A DNA stretch of 64,000 nucleotides from Saprospiraceae bacterium (GCA_016715105.1 JADKBO010000003.1:248001-312000); one strand, 5' to 3'; counted from the stretch's first letter, positions 48,279 to 58,102 are shown. The notes: generated by a model not told the origin, from the sequence alone. Numbers and translations are program-made.

Positions 48279-50765
48279 TTAAAGTGTTGTGAAACTATAT
48301 TTTTTTCCTTTTTTTGTGGGTACATCAACCATGATATAATGGTCAAGTTCTGATGGTTTGATCGTTGATTTACTAGAAATAATGGGTTCAGTTACCTGAT
48401 CAACTTTGTAAAACAAATTGGGATTTTCATTTTGAGCAGTAGCCAGACTACCACCGCCATTTAATTTGACTGCATTAGGAAGCCTTAATCTCAAATTACC
48501 TCCCAAATGAGAAACAACTTCCAATTTTACAATTTTTTGATTTTCCCACTGTAAGTTGGTGATCTCAAAACCACCTTTTGCCATCAATCCTTTGATACTG
48601 CCGTCCTTCCATACATCAGGTAGCGCTGGTAATAAGTGTACTGCCTCGTCAGAGCATTGCATCAACATTTCTGCAATTCCAGATGTACATCCAAAATTGC
48701 CATCAATTTGGAATGGTGGGTGTGCGTCAAATAGATTGGTGTAGGTGCCTCCACTTCCCCTTTGATTGGTAAGTGGCGTCAATTGTTTTTGAATTAAAAC
48801 ATAAGCGTGATTGCCATCTAAAAGTCTGGCCCACCAGTTGACTTTCCAACCCATACTCCAGCCCGTAGATACATCTCCGCGTTGAATCAAAGTATTGCGT
48901 GCTGCTTCAAATAGTTTTGGAGTTCTAAATGGAGAAATTTGATTGGCAGGAAACAAACCATAAAGGTGTGAAATATGACGGTGTTTGTCATTTGGATCAT
49001 CTAAATCCTCTAGCCATTCTTGTAATTGATTGTGTTGACCTATTTGCATGGGTGGCAATAAGGCGCGTTTCATTTTCAAAGTATCCATAAATTGCTTGTC
49101 AACTCCTAGGATTTCGGCTGCTCTGATGGTGGTGCTGAAAATTTCAAATACCAATTGATTATCCATGGTTACTCCTGCATTTACTGCAATGTCATCGTAT
49201 TCCTTTGGCGCATTTTCTGGCGATGTACTTGGCGTTACCACCAACCATTTAAATTTGGGATGCTCTATGAGAAAATCTACAAAAAATGTAGCTGCACCTT
49301 TGATGGTTGGATATATTTCTTCCAGAAATTTTTTGTCTCCAGTGTATAAATAATGTTCCCAAAGGTGTTGACTCAACCATGCTCCTCCTGTTGGCCAAAC
49401 GCCCCAACGAGCTCCGTCAATTGCACCTGTTGCTCTCCATATATCAGTGTTGTGATGCGCAACCCAACCACGGGCTCCGTACATCGTTTTTGCAGTTTCT
49501 TGACCAGTGATAGCCAATTCCTTGACCATTTGCAAAAAAGGTTGGTGGAGTTCGCTGAGGTTTGTCCTTTCTGCAGGCCAATAATTCATTTCCGCATTGA
49601 TGTTGATGGTGTACTTGCTATCCCACGGAGCGTTCAATCTATTGTTCCAGATACCTTGTAAGTTTGCTGGTTGCCCACCACTTTGCGATGAAGAAATCAA
49701 TAAGTATCTGCCAAATTGAAAGTAAAGTTCTACAAATTGTGGGTCATTATTATCATTGAATTTTTTGAGTCTTTCATCAGTAGGTGAGGTAAGGTCTTTG
49801 GCCACTCCCAGGTCAAGATCAACTCTGTTGAAAAAACTCTGATACGCTTTGATGTGTTTTTTCTTTAACTTATCGAATGATATTTTACTCGCTTGTTCAA
49901 GTGCTTGTTTTGCCCTGAGTTTCTCATTACCACTCACGTCATTGTAACTATTGAAATTGGTGGCTATTGAAATATAAATGGTGGCCTCCGTTGCATCTTT
50001 TACGGTGATGGATGTGTCGTTGCGTTGTAAACTTCCTCCTTTGATGGTTATGTGACTGATGCCTTCAAAATTGACTACACTTGGTACACCTTCATGATCA
50101 CTTGTTTTTCCATCAATGACCAATTCATTTTGTCCGTTGATGGTTGTTTTTTTATTCAAATGCGGGCTGGTGTATGAAGTTGTAAAGGATAATTTACCTT
50201 TTTGAGAAGCTTTTAATTTGATCGCAATGACTCTTTCTGTAAATGATGCCAGTGCTTCTCTGGTATAGGTTACACCGTTGGCAACGTAGGTAGTCGTAGC
50301 AATTGCTGTTCTCAGATCTAACTCACGATGATAATTACTAAATTCTGCGTGACCAGGAAAATCTATTTGCAAATTGGCCACTGGTTGAAACATTTGGCCA
50401 TGAGATTTTTTGGTGATGATGACTTGATTGGCCATTTTATCAGCTTCCTTATATTTCCCATCGAAAATAAGTTTCCGCAATTCAGGTAAAGCCTCCAATG
50501 CCAAAGGGTTGTCATTTCTATTGGGTCCACCGCTCCAAACTGTATGTTCATTTAGTTGAATGGTTTCTGTTGCCACATTCCCATAAATCATTGCACCCAA
50601 CCTACCATTGCCAATTGGTAAAGCACTTTCCCATTGATTGAGTGATGGCGCTTTATACCACAACTTAAGATCTGACTGACTTTGTGCACTCATAGAAATA
50701 ATGGTGCACAGAAAAATAAATAAATGGGCGGCTTTCAATTGTAACTTTTTACTTAATCTGATCAT
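48279..50765 (-). CDS. GH95 alpha-L-galactosidase/alpha-L-fucosidase
   Basis: An 828-residue secreted protein (signal ends SMSAQSQ). The N-terminal domain (WYKAPSLNQWESALPIGNGR, TIQLNEHTVWSGGP) and the (alpha/alpha)6 barrel with TININAEMNYWPAE (the two functional Asn), STSPENAP (acid Glu), and QIDGNFGCTSGIAEM (Asp) are as in GH95. The family removes alpha-1,2-linked L-fucose or, in some Bacteroidetes xylan loci, alpha-L-galactose from arabinoxylan side chains. The neighbouring L-galactose-type catabolic genes favour L-galactose. It follows the zinc dehydrogenase after 87 bases and precedes GH3 by 11. Confidence 0.92.
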   Translation of the reverse strand: MIRLSKKLQLKAAHLFIFLCTIISMSAQSQSDLKLWYKAPSLNQWESALPIGNGRLGAMIYGNVATETIQLNEHTVWSGGPNRNDNPLALEALPELRKLIFDGKYKEADKMANQVIITKKSHGQMFQPVANLQIDFPGHAEFSNYHRELDLRTAIATTTYVANGVTYTREALASFTERVIAIKLKASQKGKLSFTTSYTSPHLNKKTTINGQNELVIDGKTSDHEGVPSVVNFEGISHITIKGGSLQRNDTSITVKDATEATIYISIATNFNSYNDVSGNEKLRAKQALEQASKISFDKLKKKHIKAYQSFFNRVDLDLGVAKDLTSPTDERLKKFNDNNDPQFVELYFQFGRYLLISSSQSGGQPANLQGIWNNRLNAPWDSKYTININAEMNYWPAERTNLSELHQPFLQMVKELAITGQETAKTMYGARGWVAHHNTDIWRATGAIDGARWGVWPTGGAWLSQHLWEHYLYTGDKKFLEEIYPTIKGAATFFVDFLIEHPKFKWLVVTPSTSPENAPKEYDDIAVNAGVTMDNQLVFEIFSTTIRAAEILGVDKQFMDTLKMKRALLPPMQIGQHNQLQEWLEDLDDPNDKHRHISHLYGLFPANQISPFRTPKLFEAARNTLIQRGDVSTGWSMGWKVNWWARLLDGNHAYVLIQKQLTPLTNQRGSGGTYTNLFDAHPPFQIDGNFGCTSGIAEMLMQCSDEAVHLLPALPDVWKDGSIKGLMAKGGFEITNLQWENQKIVKLEVVSHLGGNLRLRLPNAVKLNGGGSLATAQNENPNLFYKVDQVTEPIISSKSTIKPSELDHYIMVDVPTKKGKKYSFTTL

Positions 50766-50852
50766 GTGAACTTAGCTTATTTGAATTATTTGAATCATAA
50801 CAATTAGGCTTAATTATGCCATTTTGATATCGTCTTTCGTTTGAATTTTTAT

Positions 50853-51873
50853 CTATTCTTTCATTTTAATTATGGCTTTAATTACATCGGTATTTGCTTG
50901 TAATAAACCTGGAAATTGATCTTTTACATCCTCAAATTGCAAAGTATTGGTAATGTATTTTTCGGGATCAATTAGTTGATTTTCTATACAACTTATGACA
51001 AAATCAAAATCTGATTTGGTAGCATTTCTACTACTCATCAATGTACTTTCTCTTTTGTGAAATTCTGGATGACTAAAAGTAATTTCACCACTCTGCAGGC
51101 CAATCAAAACATACCGTCCGCCATGCGCCAAATATTGGAAAGCTCCATTGATTGCCTTTTGATTGCCCGTTGCATCTATGACAACTGTTGGCATATCTCC
51201 ATTGGTAATATGTTTTAATGTTTGATTGACATCTTGTGTCAACGGATTGATGGTGTGGTTGAAGCCAAGTGTATCTACACAAAAATCTAGGCGTTTACTA
51301 TTGACGTCCATTAATATCACATTTCCTCCAGCAATTCTGGCAAATTCTGCTGCAGCAATTCCAATAGGACCAGTGCCGATGACCAAAACGAAATCATTAG
51401 TCAGAAACAGCTGCTCTTCTCACGCCGTGTGCTCCAATAGCTAATGGCTCAACCAAGGACAAAGCTTCCAAACTCAAACCTTTACCTTTGATTAATGAGG
51501 TTTCAGGTACGGAAAGATATTCAACCATTCCACCATCTTGGTGCACACCACATACCCGCATTTCTACGCAACAATTGGTTTTTCCTGACCTACAGGCCAC
51601 GCATTTACCACAATGAAAATAAGGAATAAATGTCACCATATCTCCAACAGAAAAATCATCTGTTCCTTGATATTCAACCAAAATACCAGACAATTCGTGT
51701 CCCAAAATTCTTGGATATTGAAAATAAGGTTGGGTTCCTTCAAATGCGTGCAAATCAGTGCCGCAAATTCCAATCCTTTTTATTTGAATGATGGCCTGGC
51801 CTTCTTGTATTGTTGGTTTATCTAGCGTTATATAATTGAAATTTCCCGGTTTTTCGCAAACTATGCCATTCAC
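50853..51873 (-). CDS. Zinc-dependent L-galactonate 5-dehydrogenase-like protein, frameshifted
   Basis: A cytoplasmic medium-chain dehydrogenase of about 340 residues in two frames (51873-51397 and 51386-50853). It has the catalytic zinc residues (GICGTDLHA, RILGHELSG), four structural-zinc Cys (CGKCVACRSGKTNC) and the NAD-binding motif VIGTGPIG. HAFEGTQPYFQYPR, VIDATGNQ and HPEFHKRESTLMSSRNA closely resemble what I recall of E. coli LgoD/YjjN, which oxidises L-galactonate to D-tagaturonate. One base is out of frame at about 51391-51400; AAVSD then continues NDFVLVIG. I leave the symbol blank because the exact substrate is inferred. It lies between GH95 and the aldo/keto reductase. Confidence 0.8.
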
Positions 51874-51933
51874 TTTGGATTCTATTTAATTTATTTTTTA
51901 ATATACTGCTTCATGACTTTTTTTTTCAAATTG

Positions 51934-52971
51934 TCAATCCATGGATGTTACATGAATATTTTTTTCAAAATCAATTTGAATCAAACCATTTTCGTAGAGT
52001 TCCCTCCAAAAAGATGGTGAGATTTTTTTCTCCGTCATGGCAATATTTTGTTTTACTCTTTTGGGGTCTGTAGTATTGAGTGCAATGCTTCCTACTCCTG
52101 GTATTTGTAATGCAAACTGCACACAAGCCTCAGCTGGCGTAACTTCGTATTGTTTGCAAATCAGGTAAAATTTTTCCCTCCAATCATAGAGGTGTCTTGT
52201 TGAAGGATCATGTGGGTCGAGCAATTTGTAATCAAAATAATCACTACCAACTAAAAATCCTGAATGAAAAACAGCTGAATTAATCACCCAAACATCGCGT
52301 AAGTGGAAATCATAAATCAAATCGAGTAAAGCTTGTGGGTGACTTTTGATCGTCATACTATTGGCAATCATCACCCAATCTAAATTGACATCGTGGGACA
52401 ATTCTTGTATGACTTTCCAATCCTTTGCGCCTATACCAATGGCACTGACAATTCCTTCTTTTTTCAAATCATACAAAGCTCTGTATGCTTCCAAAATATC
52501 ATTGTATAATGACAAATAATGATCCCGACTCTCAGCCATTGCAAGATATTCGTCGGGGTCATGGACGGATACCATCTGAGGGGTATAACCGCCAAGTAAT
52601 TTATTACCTTGATCAAAACATTCAATCACTCCTTTATAACTGATCGTTTGCTTTGCATCATTTTTGAGATTTTTCCAAACTCCGGGTTCAAAAGTTGGTT
52701 CTTTGCCTTTCAATTCTGTTCTCAGCCAACCTAGTTTATTACTTATTTGTACTTCACCTTTTTGGATATTCAATTGATTCAAACATTTTCCTAAAACTTC
52801 CAGAGCTAAACCTGCTCCATATTTTCCAGCAGAATCAAACATTACTAGCCCGTCTGATTCTTCAAAACAATTTTTTACCAACTCAAACTTCTGTTCTTCA
52901 GCTATTTCTGTATACAAATTACCTAAACTACTGGTCCCAAAAATTATTTTTGGAAACAAGTTACCTTTCAT
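51934..52971 (-). CDS. Aldo/keto reductase, L-galactose/L-fucose 1-dehydrogenase type
   Basis: A 345-residue cytoplasmic protein with no signal peptide. It shows the aldo/keto reductase tetrad: Asp and Tyr in MFDSAGKYGAG, Lys in ISNKLGW, and His in MVSVHDPDEYL. FGTSSLGNLYTEI and the long SDGLVMFD segment are typical of D-threo-aldose 1-dehydrogenases, which oxidise L-fucose, L-galactose or D-arabinose to the lactone. It is the first gene after SusD and reads straight into the zinc dehydrogenase and GH95. It would start oxidation of an L-sugar released by GH95. Confidence 0.82.
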   Translation of the reverse strand: MKGNLFPKIIFGTSSLGNLYTEIAEEQKFELVKNCFEESDGLVMFDSAGKYGAGLALEVLGKCLNQLNIQKGEVQISNKLGWLRTELKGKEPTFEPGVWKNLKNDAKQTISYKGVIECFDQGNKLLGGYTPQMVSVHDPDEYLAMAESRDHYLSLYNDILEAYRALYDLKKEGIVSAIGIGAKDWKVIQELSHDVNLDWVMIANSMTIKSHPQALLDLIYDFHLRDVWVINSAVFHSGFLVGSDYFDYKLLDPHDPSTRHLYDWREKFYLICKQYEVTPAEACVQFALQIPGVGSIALNTTDPKRVKQNIAMTEKKISPSFWRELYENGLIQIDFEKNIHVTSMD

Positions 52972-53082
52972 ACTTCAACTTTTTACTTTAAATCTAATAA
53001 CATCGGATACTGATGCACCCTAAAGATGTGAATAAAATCTCATCCTTAATAATTCCCAAAGATGAAAAGAAAATATTGAAGG

Positions 53083-53109
53083 AGGTATCATTTTTTTTAT
53101 AAGATACCT
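53083..53109 (-). terminator. Hairpin after SusD
   Basis: AGGTATC and GATACCT form a 7-bp stem with a T/A-rich loop, 36 bases past the susD stop on the minus strand. It may partly terminate the susCD transcript or stabilise it, separating its level from downstream enzymes. No long T run follows. Confidence 0.45.
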
Positions 53110-53144
53110 GCCCTCAACATTTGTTAAAATAGCTACTTTTTTTA

Positions 53145-54833
53145 TTAATAACCTTGAGTTTGTTCCAACTCAGGGTTTCTTAATATTTCATTTGTTTCTA
53201 TGGGAAGTAAATTAAACTTAGGATCAAATTTTCCTCTGTCTAGTAGTTGATTTAAAACATAGTTTTTCTTTCCTGCGGCGTCTTTGACGATGTCCATGCC
53301 ATAGATGATTCCAGATTCAGCAACGTCAGATATTTTCCATCTTCTCACGTCCCAATATCTGTGTTCTTCAAAAGCAAGTTCAATTCTTCTTTCGTTGTAC
53401 AATCTACGTCTGAGTTCAGCGCCTGTTACGCTGGCTGGAATGGCTGGCATACCTACTCTTGCTCTTACTTTTGAAATGTACTCTCTACATGTCGCTTCGT
53501 CGCCCAGTTCAAATTTAGCCTCAGCATAATTCAAGTAAGTTTCCCCCAATCTGAATATGATCCAAGGATTGGTGTATGGTTGTTGCCAACTCAAAGGAAT
53601 ATTTGATTCAGGCATGAATTTTTTCAAAACATAATTTGACCTTGGATTATCTCCACTTTGTTTGTAAGAATCAAATCCCCATTTTGAGCCATCTGGAGAA
53701 ACCCACATTTCAAAAATATCACCTCTATATTCAGAGCCATCATGAATAATGGTCGCTTCAAATCTAGGATCTCTGTTTGCATATGGATTTTGTGGATCAT
53801 AACCTGAAGCAGGATTTACTGTCTTCACACCTCCTGGATAAATGAATGGAGGTTCGCCATTTGTCATATCGTAGTCATCAACCAAGTTTTGTGTAGGTCC
53901 GTTGCTAGCCCACCATCCACCGTATGCGCCGTACCTTCTATTGAGGTTGTGCATTGGGGCTTGGTGTGAATTGGTAGCGGAAAAACTACGAACAAAAATC
54001 ATTTCATTATTTGGTGCACCACTTGGTTGATTAAATACTTGAGAATAATTTGGTTCCAAAATATAATCACTCTTCATCACTTGCTCAGCATAAGTAGCAG
54101 CCTTTTGCCATCTTGTTTTGTCATTTGTTGTATTGAAAAGTGGGGATGCTGCATAAAGCATCAACCGAGAAAGCAATGCATTGCAGGCATCCTTTGTTGC
54201 CCTACCAAAATTACTATCTGTTGATGCATACTTATTTGCCAAGTCAGGAATTGCTGCCAATAACTCAGTTTCTATAAAGGCTGCAACTTCATCAAATGAA
54301 CTTCTTTTGAATGAAACTTCCTCACCTAAATCATAAACTTCAGTTACAATAGGTGCGCCGCCAAATCGCTCAATGAGGTTGAAATAAATAAAGGCACGAA
54401 GAAATTTTGCTTCTGCAACCAATCTCGCTTTGTTTTGAATTGCTATAGCGTCTCCTTCCATTTTTTCTAGAAAAACATTGATTTTTCTGATGGCTTGGAA
54501 AGCAGTGCCCCAATAATAGATATTTCCACCACCAGTCCAGTGATTGGTAGCTGCACTTGTTATATTATCAGGATTCATAGTACGTCTTGCAACGTTACCC
54601 AAATCCCATGCTATTGAACAATAAGCCTCATCCGTAGCCTTTGACTGCATGTGGATTTTAAATCCGTGCTCAATACTGTTTTGGTATAAAGCATTGTGAT
54701 ATGCCTTGATCAAATTTTCATCTGACCACACAGCATCTTCCGCTATTCTATCCTTTGGTGGGATATCCAAAATGTCATCATTACAAGCGGATATGGTGAC
54801 CAATAATGCAAATAAGAATAATATCTTTTTCAT
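53145..54833 (-). CDS. SusD/RagB-family outer-membrane glycan-binding lipoprotein
   Basis: A 562-residue lipoprotein (lipobox TISAC, Cys about residue 17). The N-terminal region with DILDIPPKDRI and AVWSDENLIKAYHNALYQN and the tetratricopeptide-like repeats are typical of SusD. The C-terminal RagB/SusD region holds IIFRLGETYLNYAEAKFELGD, RRLYNERRIELAFEEHRYWDVRRWK and LLPIETNEILRNPELEQ. It would bind oligosaccharides on the outer surface as the lid of SusC. It ends 13 bases beyond SusC in the same operon. Confidence 0.95.
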   Translation of the reverse strand: MKKILFLFALLVTISACNDDILDIPPKDRIAEDAVWSDENLIKAYHNALYQNSIEHGFKIHMQSKATDEAYCSIAWDLGNVARRTMNPDNITSAATNHWTGGGNIYYWGTAFQAIRKINVFLEKMEGDAIAIQNKARLVAEAKFLRAFIYFNLIERFGGAPIVTEVYDLGEEVSFKRSSFDEVAAFIETELLAAIPDLANKYASTDSNFGRATKDACNALLSRLMLYAASPLFNTTNDKTRWQKAATYAEQVMKSDYILEPNYSQVFNQPSGAPNNEMIFVRSFSATNSHQAPMHNLNRRYGAYGGWWASNGPTQNLVDDYDMTNGEPPFIYPGGVKTVNPASGYDPQNPYANRDPRFEATIIHDGSEYRGDIFEMWVSPDGSKWGFDSYKQSGDNPRSNYVLKKFMPESNIPLSWQQPYTNPWIIFRLGETYLNYAEAKFELGDEATCREYISKVRARVGMPAIPASVTGAELRRRLYNERRIELAFEEHRYWDVRRWKISDVAESGIIYGMDIVKDAAGKKNYVLNQLLDRGKFDPKFNLLPIETNEILRNPELEQTQGY

Positions 54834-54845
54834 TGTTCTTTAATT

Positions 54846-57800
54846 TTAGAATTTAACATTTGCTCCAATATTGAGCACTCTTTGCTGTGGATAATATAAA
54901 AATCCACCATTCATTTCTGGGTCAGCCCATTTGATTTCTTTGGCCCAAGTCAATAAGTTGGATCCACTCAAATAAATGCGCGTTTGACTCAATCCAGCTT
55001 TTCCTGAAAGGCTTGCTGGTAGTGAATAACCTATTTCCATATTTTTTAATCTTGCAAAAGTGGCGTCAAACAACCACATCGTATTGTTGCTTGGTGCATT
55101 GTCAGCAGCTCGTGGTAGGCTTCCGTTGGGATTATCCACTGACCACCTATCCTCTGATCTGTATACAGATGCATTGTCAAAGTTGGAATTTCCAAGTGAT
55201 GCAAATCCACCATCATAGTTATATGCATTGGTTTGTCCTTGGAAAAACATATTGAGATCAAAGCTTTTATAACTCAAATCAAAATTCAACCCAAAAACAA
55301 TTTCTGGCGTTGCGGTATAATTAAATCTAAATTGATCTGCAGCATTGATCATTCCATCACCATTCAAGTCCACAATTTTGGTGTCACCCAATTGTGCATT
55401 TGCCAAACGTGGCGAACTTTCCAGCTCTTCTTTTGTGTTGAAAACACCATCCGCTTGATAAAATAAGCCTGCACCAACAGGACGACCAGTCTGACTTTTG
55501 ACCTCTTCATCTTGTGGTACTTCATCCATAAAAATGATTTTACTTCTAGCAAATGAAGTACTACCACCGATTCTGTATCTAAATTCGCCTACTGTGCGGT
55601 TGTGTGACAATTCCAATTCAAAACCATGGCTCTTTACTTCACCAATGTTTTCATCTGGTATTGCAGAGAATCCTAGAACATTACTGATGGATACATTTTT
55701 CTTGGCAAGGATATTGGATCTGTTTTGATTCCAAAGCGTAAAATTAACGCCTAATAAACCTTTTAACATGGTGGCTTCAACGCCCAAATCCAATTTCTCA
55801 CTTACTTCCCATGTAATGTTGGGGTTTGGCAATGTATTGGGGAAAATACCCGGAACATCACCACTGCCAAATACATAATTTTGGCCAAACGAAAATGATT
55901 GCAGATACTGATATGGAGCAACCCTATCATTTCCGATTTGTCCAAAAGAGCCTCTCAATTTCAAGAAGTCGACAAAATCAACGCCTTGCATAAATGATTC
56001 TTCAGAAACCAACCATCCTGCTGACATGGCAGGGAAAAATCCATACCTCTTTTCGTTTGGAAATATTTGGGAACCATCATATCTAAATAAAACTTCTGCC
56101 AAATACCTACCCTTGAAACTATAGTTGAATCGACCAAAATAATTGTTATAGGCACTTGCAGATGTGGATCCACCATTGTTTTTATCTTCTGGTGCCGTGC
56201 TGCCTACGTTGATCTGATCAATAGCCGAACTAACAAAGTTTCTTCTATAAGCTTGTGCCCAAATGTTGTCATTTTGCTGGCGTTCTACACCAAGCATAGC
56301 GCCTATATTGTGGTCGTCTCCGATGAGTTTATTGTAGTTGATTCGAGCATTTGCAAGCCTGGTAGTCCACCTATTGTAAGTGTCCCACAATTCTGTTGTT
56401 GACGAACCTGTACCTTGTTTTCTGACGTAATTCTGTGTATTTACATTGTATTCATCATAGAAATAAGGCTTTACAAATCTCTTTTCAAATCTGTTATTCA
56501 AGTCATAATTGTAACTTCCAGTTAGTTTCAAACCTTCTACACCCGGAATTTGGTAAGTCGCAGTAAGCGTAGAATAGATAGGACTGTCACTATTGGAGGT
56601 AAGGCCTCTTTGGTCTACTAATAATGGATTCTCACCCAATCTTCCCGGAGCTATCAATCCATTTGGATATCTGGCCACCAATGTTGGATTTGCAAGAATG
56701 ATATTTGTAAAATCCGTTGTATTGTTATTGACGGCCGAATTGGTAGTTTTATTCAGTATTGCTGAAATATTGGCTCCTATTGTCAGGTGTTTACTGACAT
56801 TTATATCCGTTGTCAATCTGAAGTTGTACTGGTTGTAATCTACCGGAGTATTTCTAAAATTACCATCTTGATTCATGTATCCAAAGGATAAGAAATACTT
56901 GGCAGCTTGGGTACCTCCAGCTACAGACATGTTGATTCTCTGTTGCACAGAATGAGGTCTTAGCATTTCTCCTACCCAATCAGTATTTGGATAAAGCACT
57001 GGATCAGAACCATCGGCATATTTTTTGATGGCATCAGCCGAATAAAAAGGTGTATAAGTTGCTGGTCGACCTGCTCTATACCATTCTGCCTCATTGAATA
57101 CTTGTGCATAGGTTGCTGCATCCATAACATCTACAATTTTGGTTGGGGCAGAAAAAGATTGATTCATTGAAACATTAAATTCTGGTTTGCCCAATGCTCC
57201 CTTTTTAGTGGTTATCAAGATAACACCATTAGCAGCCCTTGCTCCATAAATGGCAGCACTAGCGTCTTTCAGAACGGAGATACTTTCAATATCACTTGGG
57301 TTGAGTCGCCCCATAAAACTTCTTGGAACACCATCAATAATGATCAATGGTGATGCAGGATTGATTCCATCTCCTGTATTACTATCAAATGTGCCATTCC
57401 CTCTGATTAAAAGATTGGGATCATCTGCACCTGGTTGTCCAGAACGCTGATTGACAATCAACCCTGGTAGACGTCCTGCCAAAGAACTGGTAACGTTGGC
57501 CGTTGGACTTTTCACCAATTCTACCCCTTTGACACTTGATACAGATCCTGTCAAGGTTTCCTTCCTTTGTTCTCCATAGCCTATTACAACAACTTCATCA
57601 AGCGCTGCAACATCCGCTGCCAAAACGACATCAATATTTGTTTGTGACCCAACATTTATTTCCTGAGTCATGAAACCAATAAAACTAAAAACTAAAGTAG
57701 AATTTTGTGGCACTCCGTCCACTTCATAGACTCCATCCACGTCTGTGATGGTACCTATCGTAGATCCTTTTACAAAAACATTTACTCCGATTACTGGCGG

Positions 57801-57950
57801 ACTACCCTCTTCATCAGAAACAATTTTTCCAGAAATCTTTAAATTCTGGGCATTTAATCCCACTGAGCATAGGATCAAACATATAAACCACAAACTGTGC
57901 CTGACAATCCATGGCCTACCATAATGTGATGTGGTAAACTTTTTTAGCAT
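54846..57950 (-). CDS. SusC/RagA-family TonB-dependent oligosaccharide importer
   Basis: A 1034-residue outer-membrane protein. Start MLKKFTTSH gives a signal ending GLNAQ. Residues ~35-115 are the CarbopepD_reg_2 domain (ISGKIVSDEEG to LVFSFIGFMTQEI), followed by a TonB-box-like LDEVVVIGYGEQRK and the SusC motif SAAIYGARAANGVILITTKKG in the plug. The rest is a 22-strand barrel ending in VGANVKF-type text. No STN domain is present, so signalling by an anti-sigma factor is unlikely. It imports xylan oligosaccharides together with SusD. A LacI-type operator overlaps its promoter region. Confidence 0.95.
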   Translation of the reverse strand: MLKKFTTSHYGRPWIVRHSLWFICLILCSVGLNAQNLKISGKIVSDEEGSPPVIGVNVFVKGSTIGTITDVDGVYEVDGVPQNSTLVFSFIGFMTQEINVGSQTNIDVVLAADVAALDEVVVIGYGEQRKETLTGSVSSVKGVELVKSPTANVTSSLAGRLPGLIVNQRSGQPGADDPNLLIRGNGTFDSNTGDGINPASPLIIIDGVPRSFMGRLNPSDIESISVLKDASAAIYGARAANGVILITTKKGALGKPEFNVSMNQSFSAPTKIVDVMDAATYAQVFNEAEWYRAGRPATYTPFYSADAIKKYADGSDPVLYPNTDWVGEMLRPHSVQQRINMSVAGGTQAAKYFLSFGYMNQDGNFRNTPVDYNQYNFRLTTDINVSKHLTIGANISAILNKTTNSAVNNNTTDFTNIILANPTLVARYPNGLIAPGRLGENPLLVDQRGLTSNSDSPIYSTLTATYQIPGVEGLKLTGSYNYDLNNRFEKRFVKPYFYDEYNVNTQNYVRKQGTGSSTTELWDTYNRWTTRLANARINYNKLIGDDHNIGAMLGVERQQNDNIWAQAYRRNFVSSAIDQINVGSTAPEDKNNGGSTSASAYNNYFGRFNYSFKGRYLAEVLFRYDGSQIFPNEKRYGFFPAMSAGWLVSEESFMQGVDFVDFLKLRGSFGQIGNDRVAPYQYLQSFSFGQNYVFGSGDVPGIFPNTLPNPNITWEVSEKLDLGVEATMLKGLLGVNFTLWNQNRSNILAKKNVSISNVLGFSAIPDENIGEVKSHGFELELSHNRTVGEFRYRIGGSTSFARSKIIFMDEVPQDEEVKSQTGRPVGAGLFYQADGVFNTKEELESSPRLANAQLGDTKIVDLNGDGMINAADQFRFNYTATPEIVFGLNFDLSYKSFDLNMFFQGQTNAYNYDGGFASLGNSNFDNASVYRSEDRWSVDNPNGSLPRAADNAPSNNTMWLFDATFARLKNMEIGYSLPASLSGKAGLSQTRIYLSGSNLLTWAKEIKWADPEMNGGFLYYPQQRVLNIGANVKF

Positions 57951-57982
57951 GCTTCAACGATTAAAAAATTAAAAATAATTTT

Positions 57983-57990
57983 CAAATATA
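57983..57990 (-). promoter_or_regulatory. susC -7 element (TATATTTG)
   Basis: On the minus strand TATATTTG (57990-57983) is a perfect TAnnTTTG element, 33 bases before the susC start codon. At the position expected for the upstream TTTG there is none; an operator-like palindrome is present instead. Confidence 0.6.
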
Positions 57991-58000
57991 TAGTAAACTA

Positions 58001-58015
58001 TGTAATCGATTAACT
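58001..58015. promoter_or_regulatory. LacI-type operator candidate O1
   Basis: TGTAATCGATTAACT contains the CG-centred palindrome TAATCGATTA. Its partner, the reverse complement of 58088-58102, differs only at the second and third bases. It lies just upstream of the susC -7 element, where a bound regulator would affect RNA polymerase. Confidence 0.6.
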
Positions 58016-58068
58016 ATTATTTAAAAATAAATATTTTCATAACTTATTATCACCTGTATATCAGTTAT

Positions 58069-58082
58069 TTAAAACGTTTTAA
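58069..58082. promoter_or_regulatory. Perfect palindrome TTAAAACGTTTTAA
   Basis: A 14-base perfect palindrome centred on CG between the two TAATCGATT sites. AAACGTTT-centred sequences are usual operators for LacI-family regulators, so it may be the true or an additional operator. Confidence 0.5.
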
Positions 58083-58087
58083 TAATT

Positions 58088-58102
58088 AGTTAATCGATTG
58101 TA
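58088..58102. promoter_or_regulatory. LacI-type operator candidate O2
   Basis: AGTTAATCGATTGTA is the inverted counterpart of O1, with centres 88 bases apart (about 8.4 helical turns). Placed between susC and the regulator gene, the two sites could be bridged by a dimer of dimers. Confidence 0.6.
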
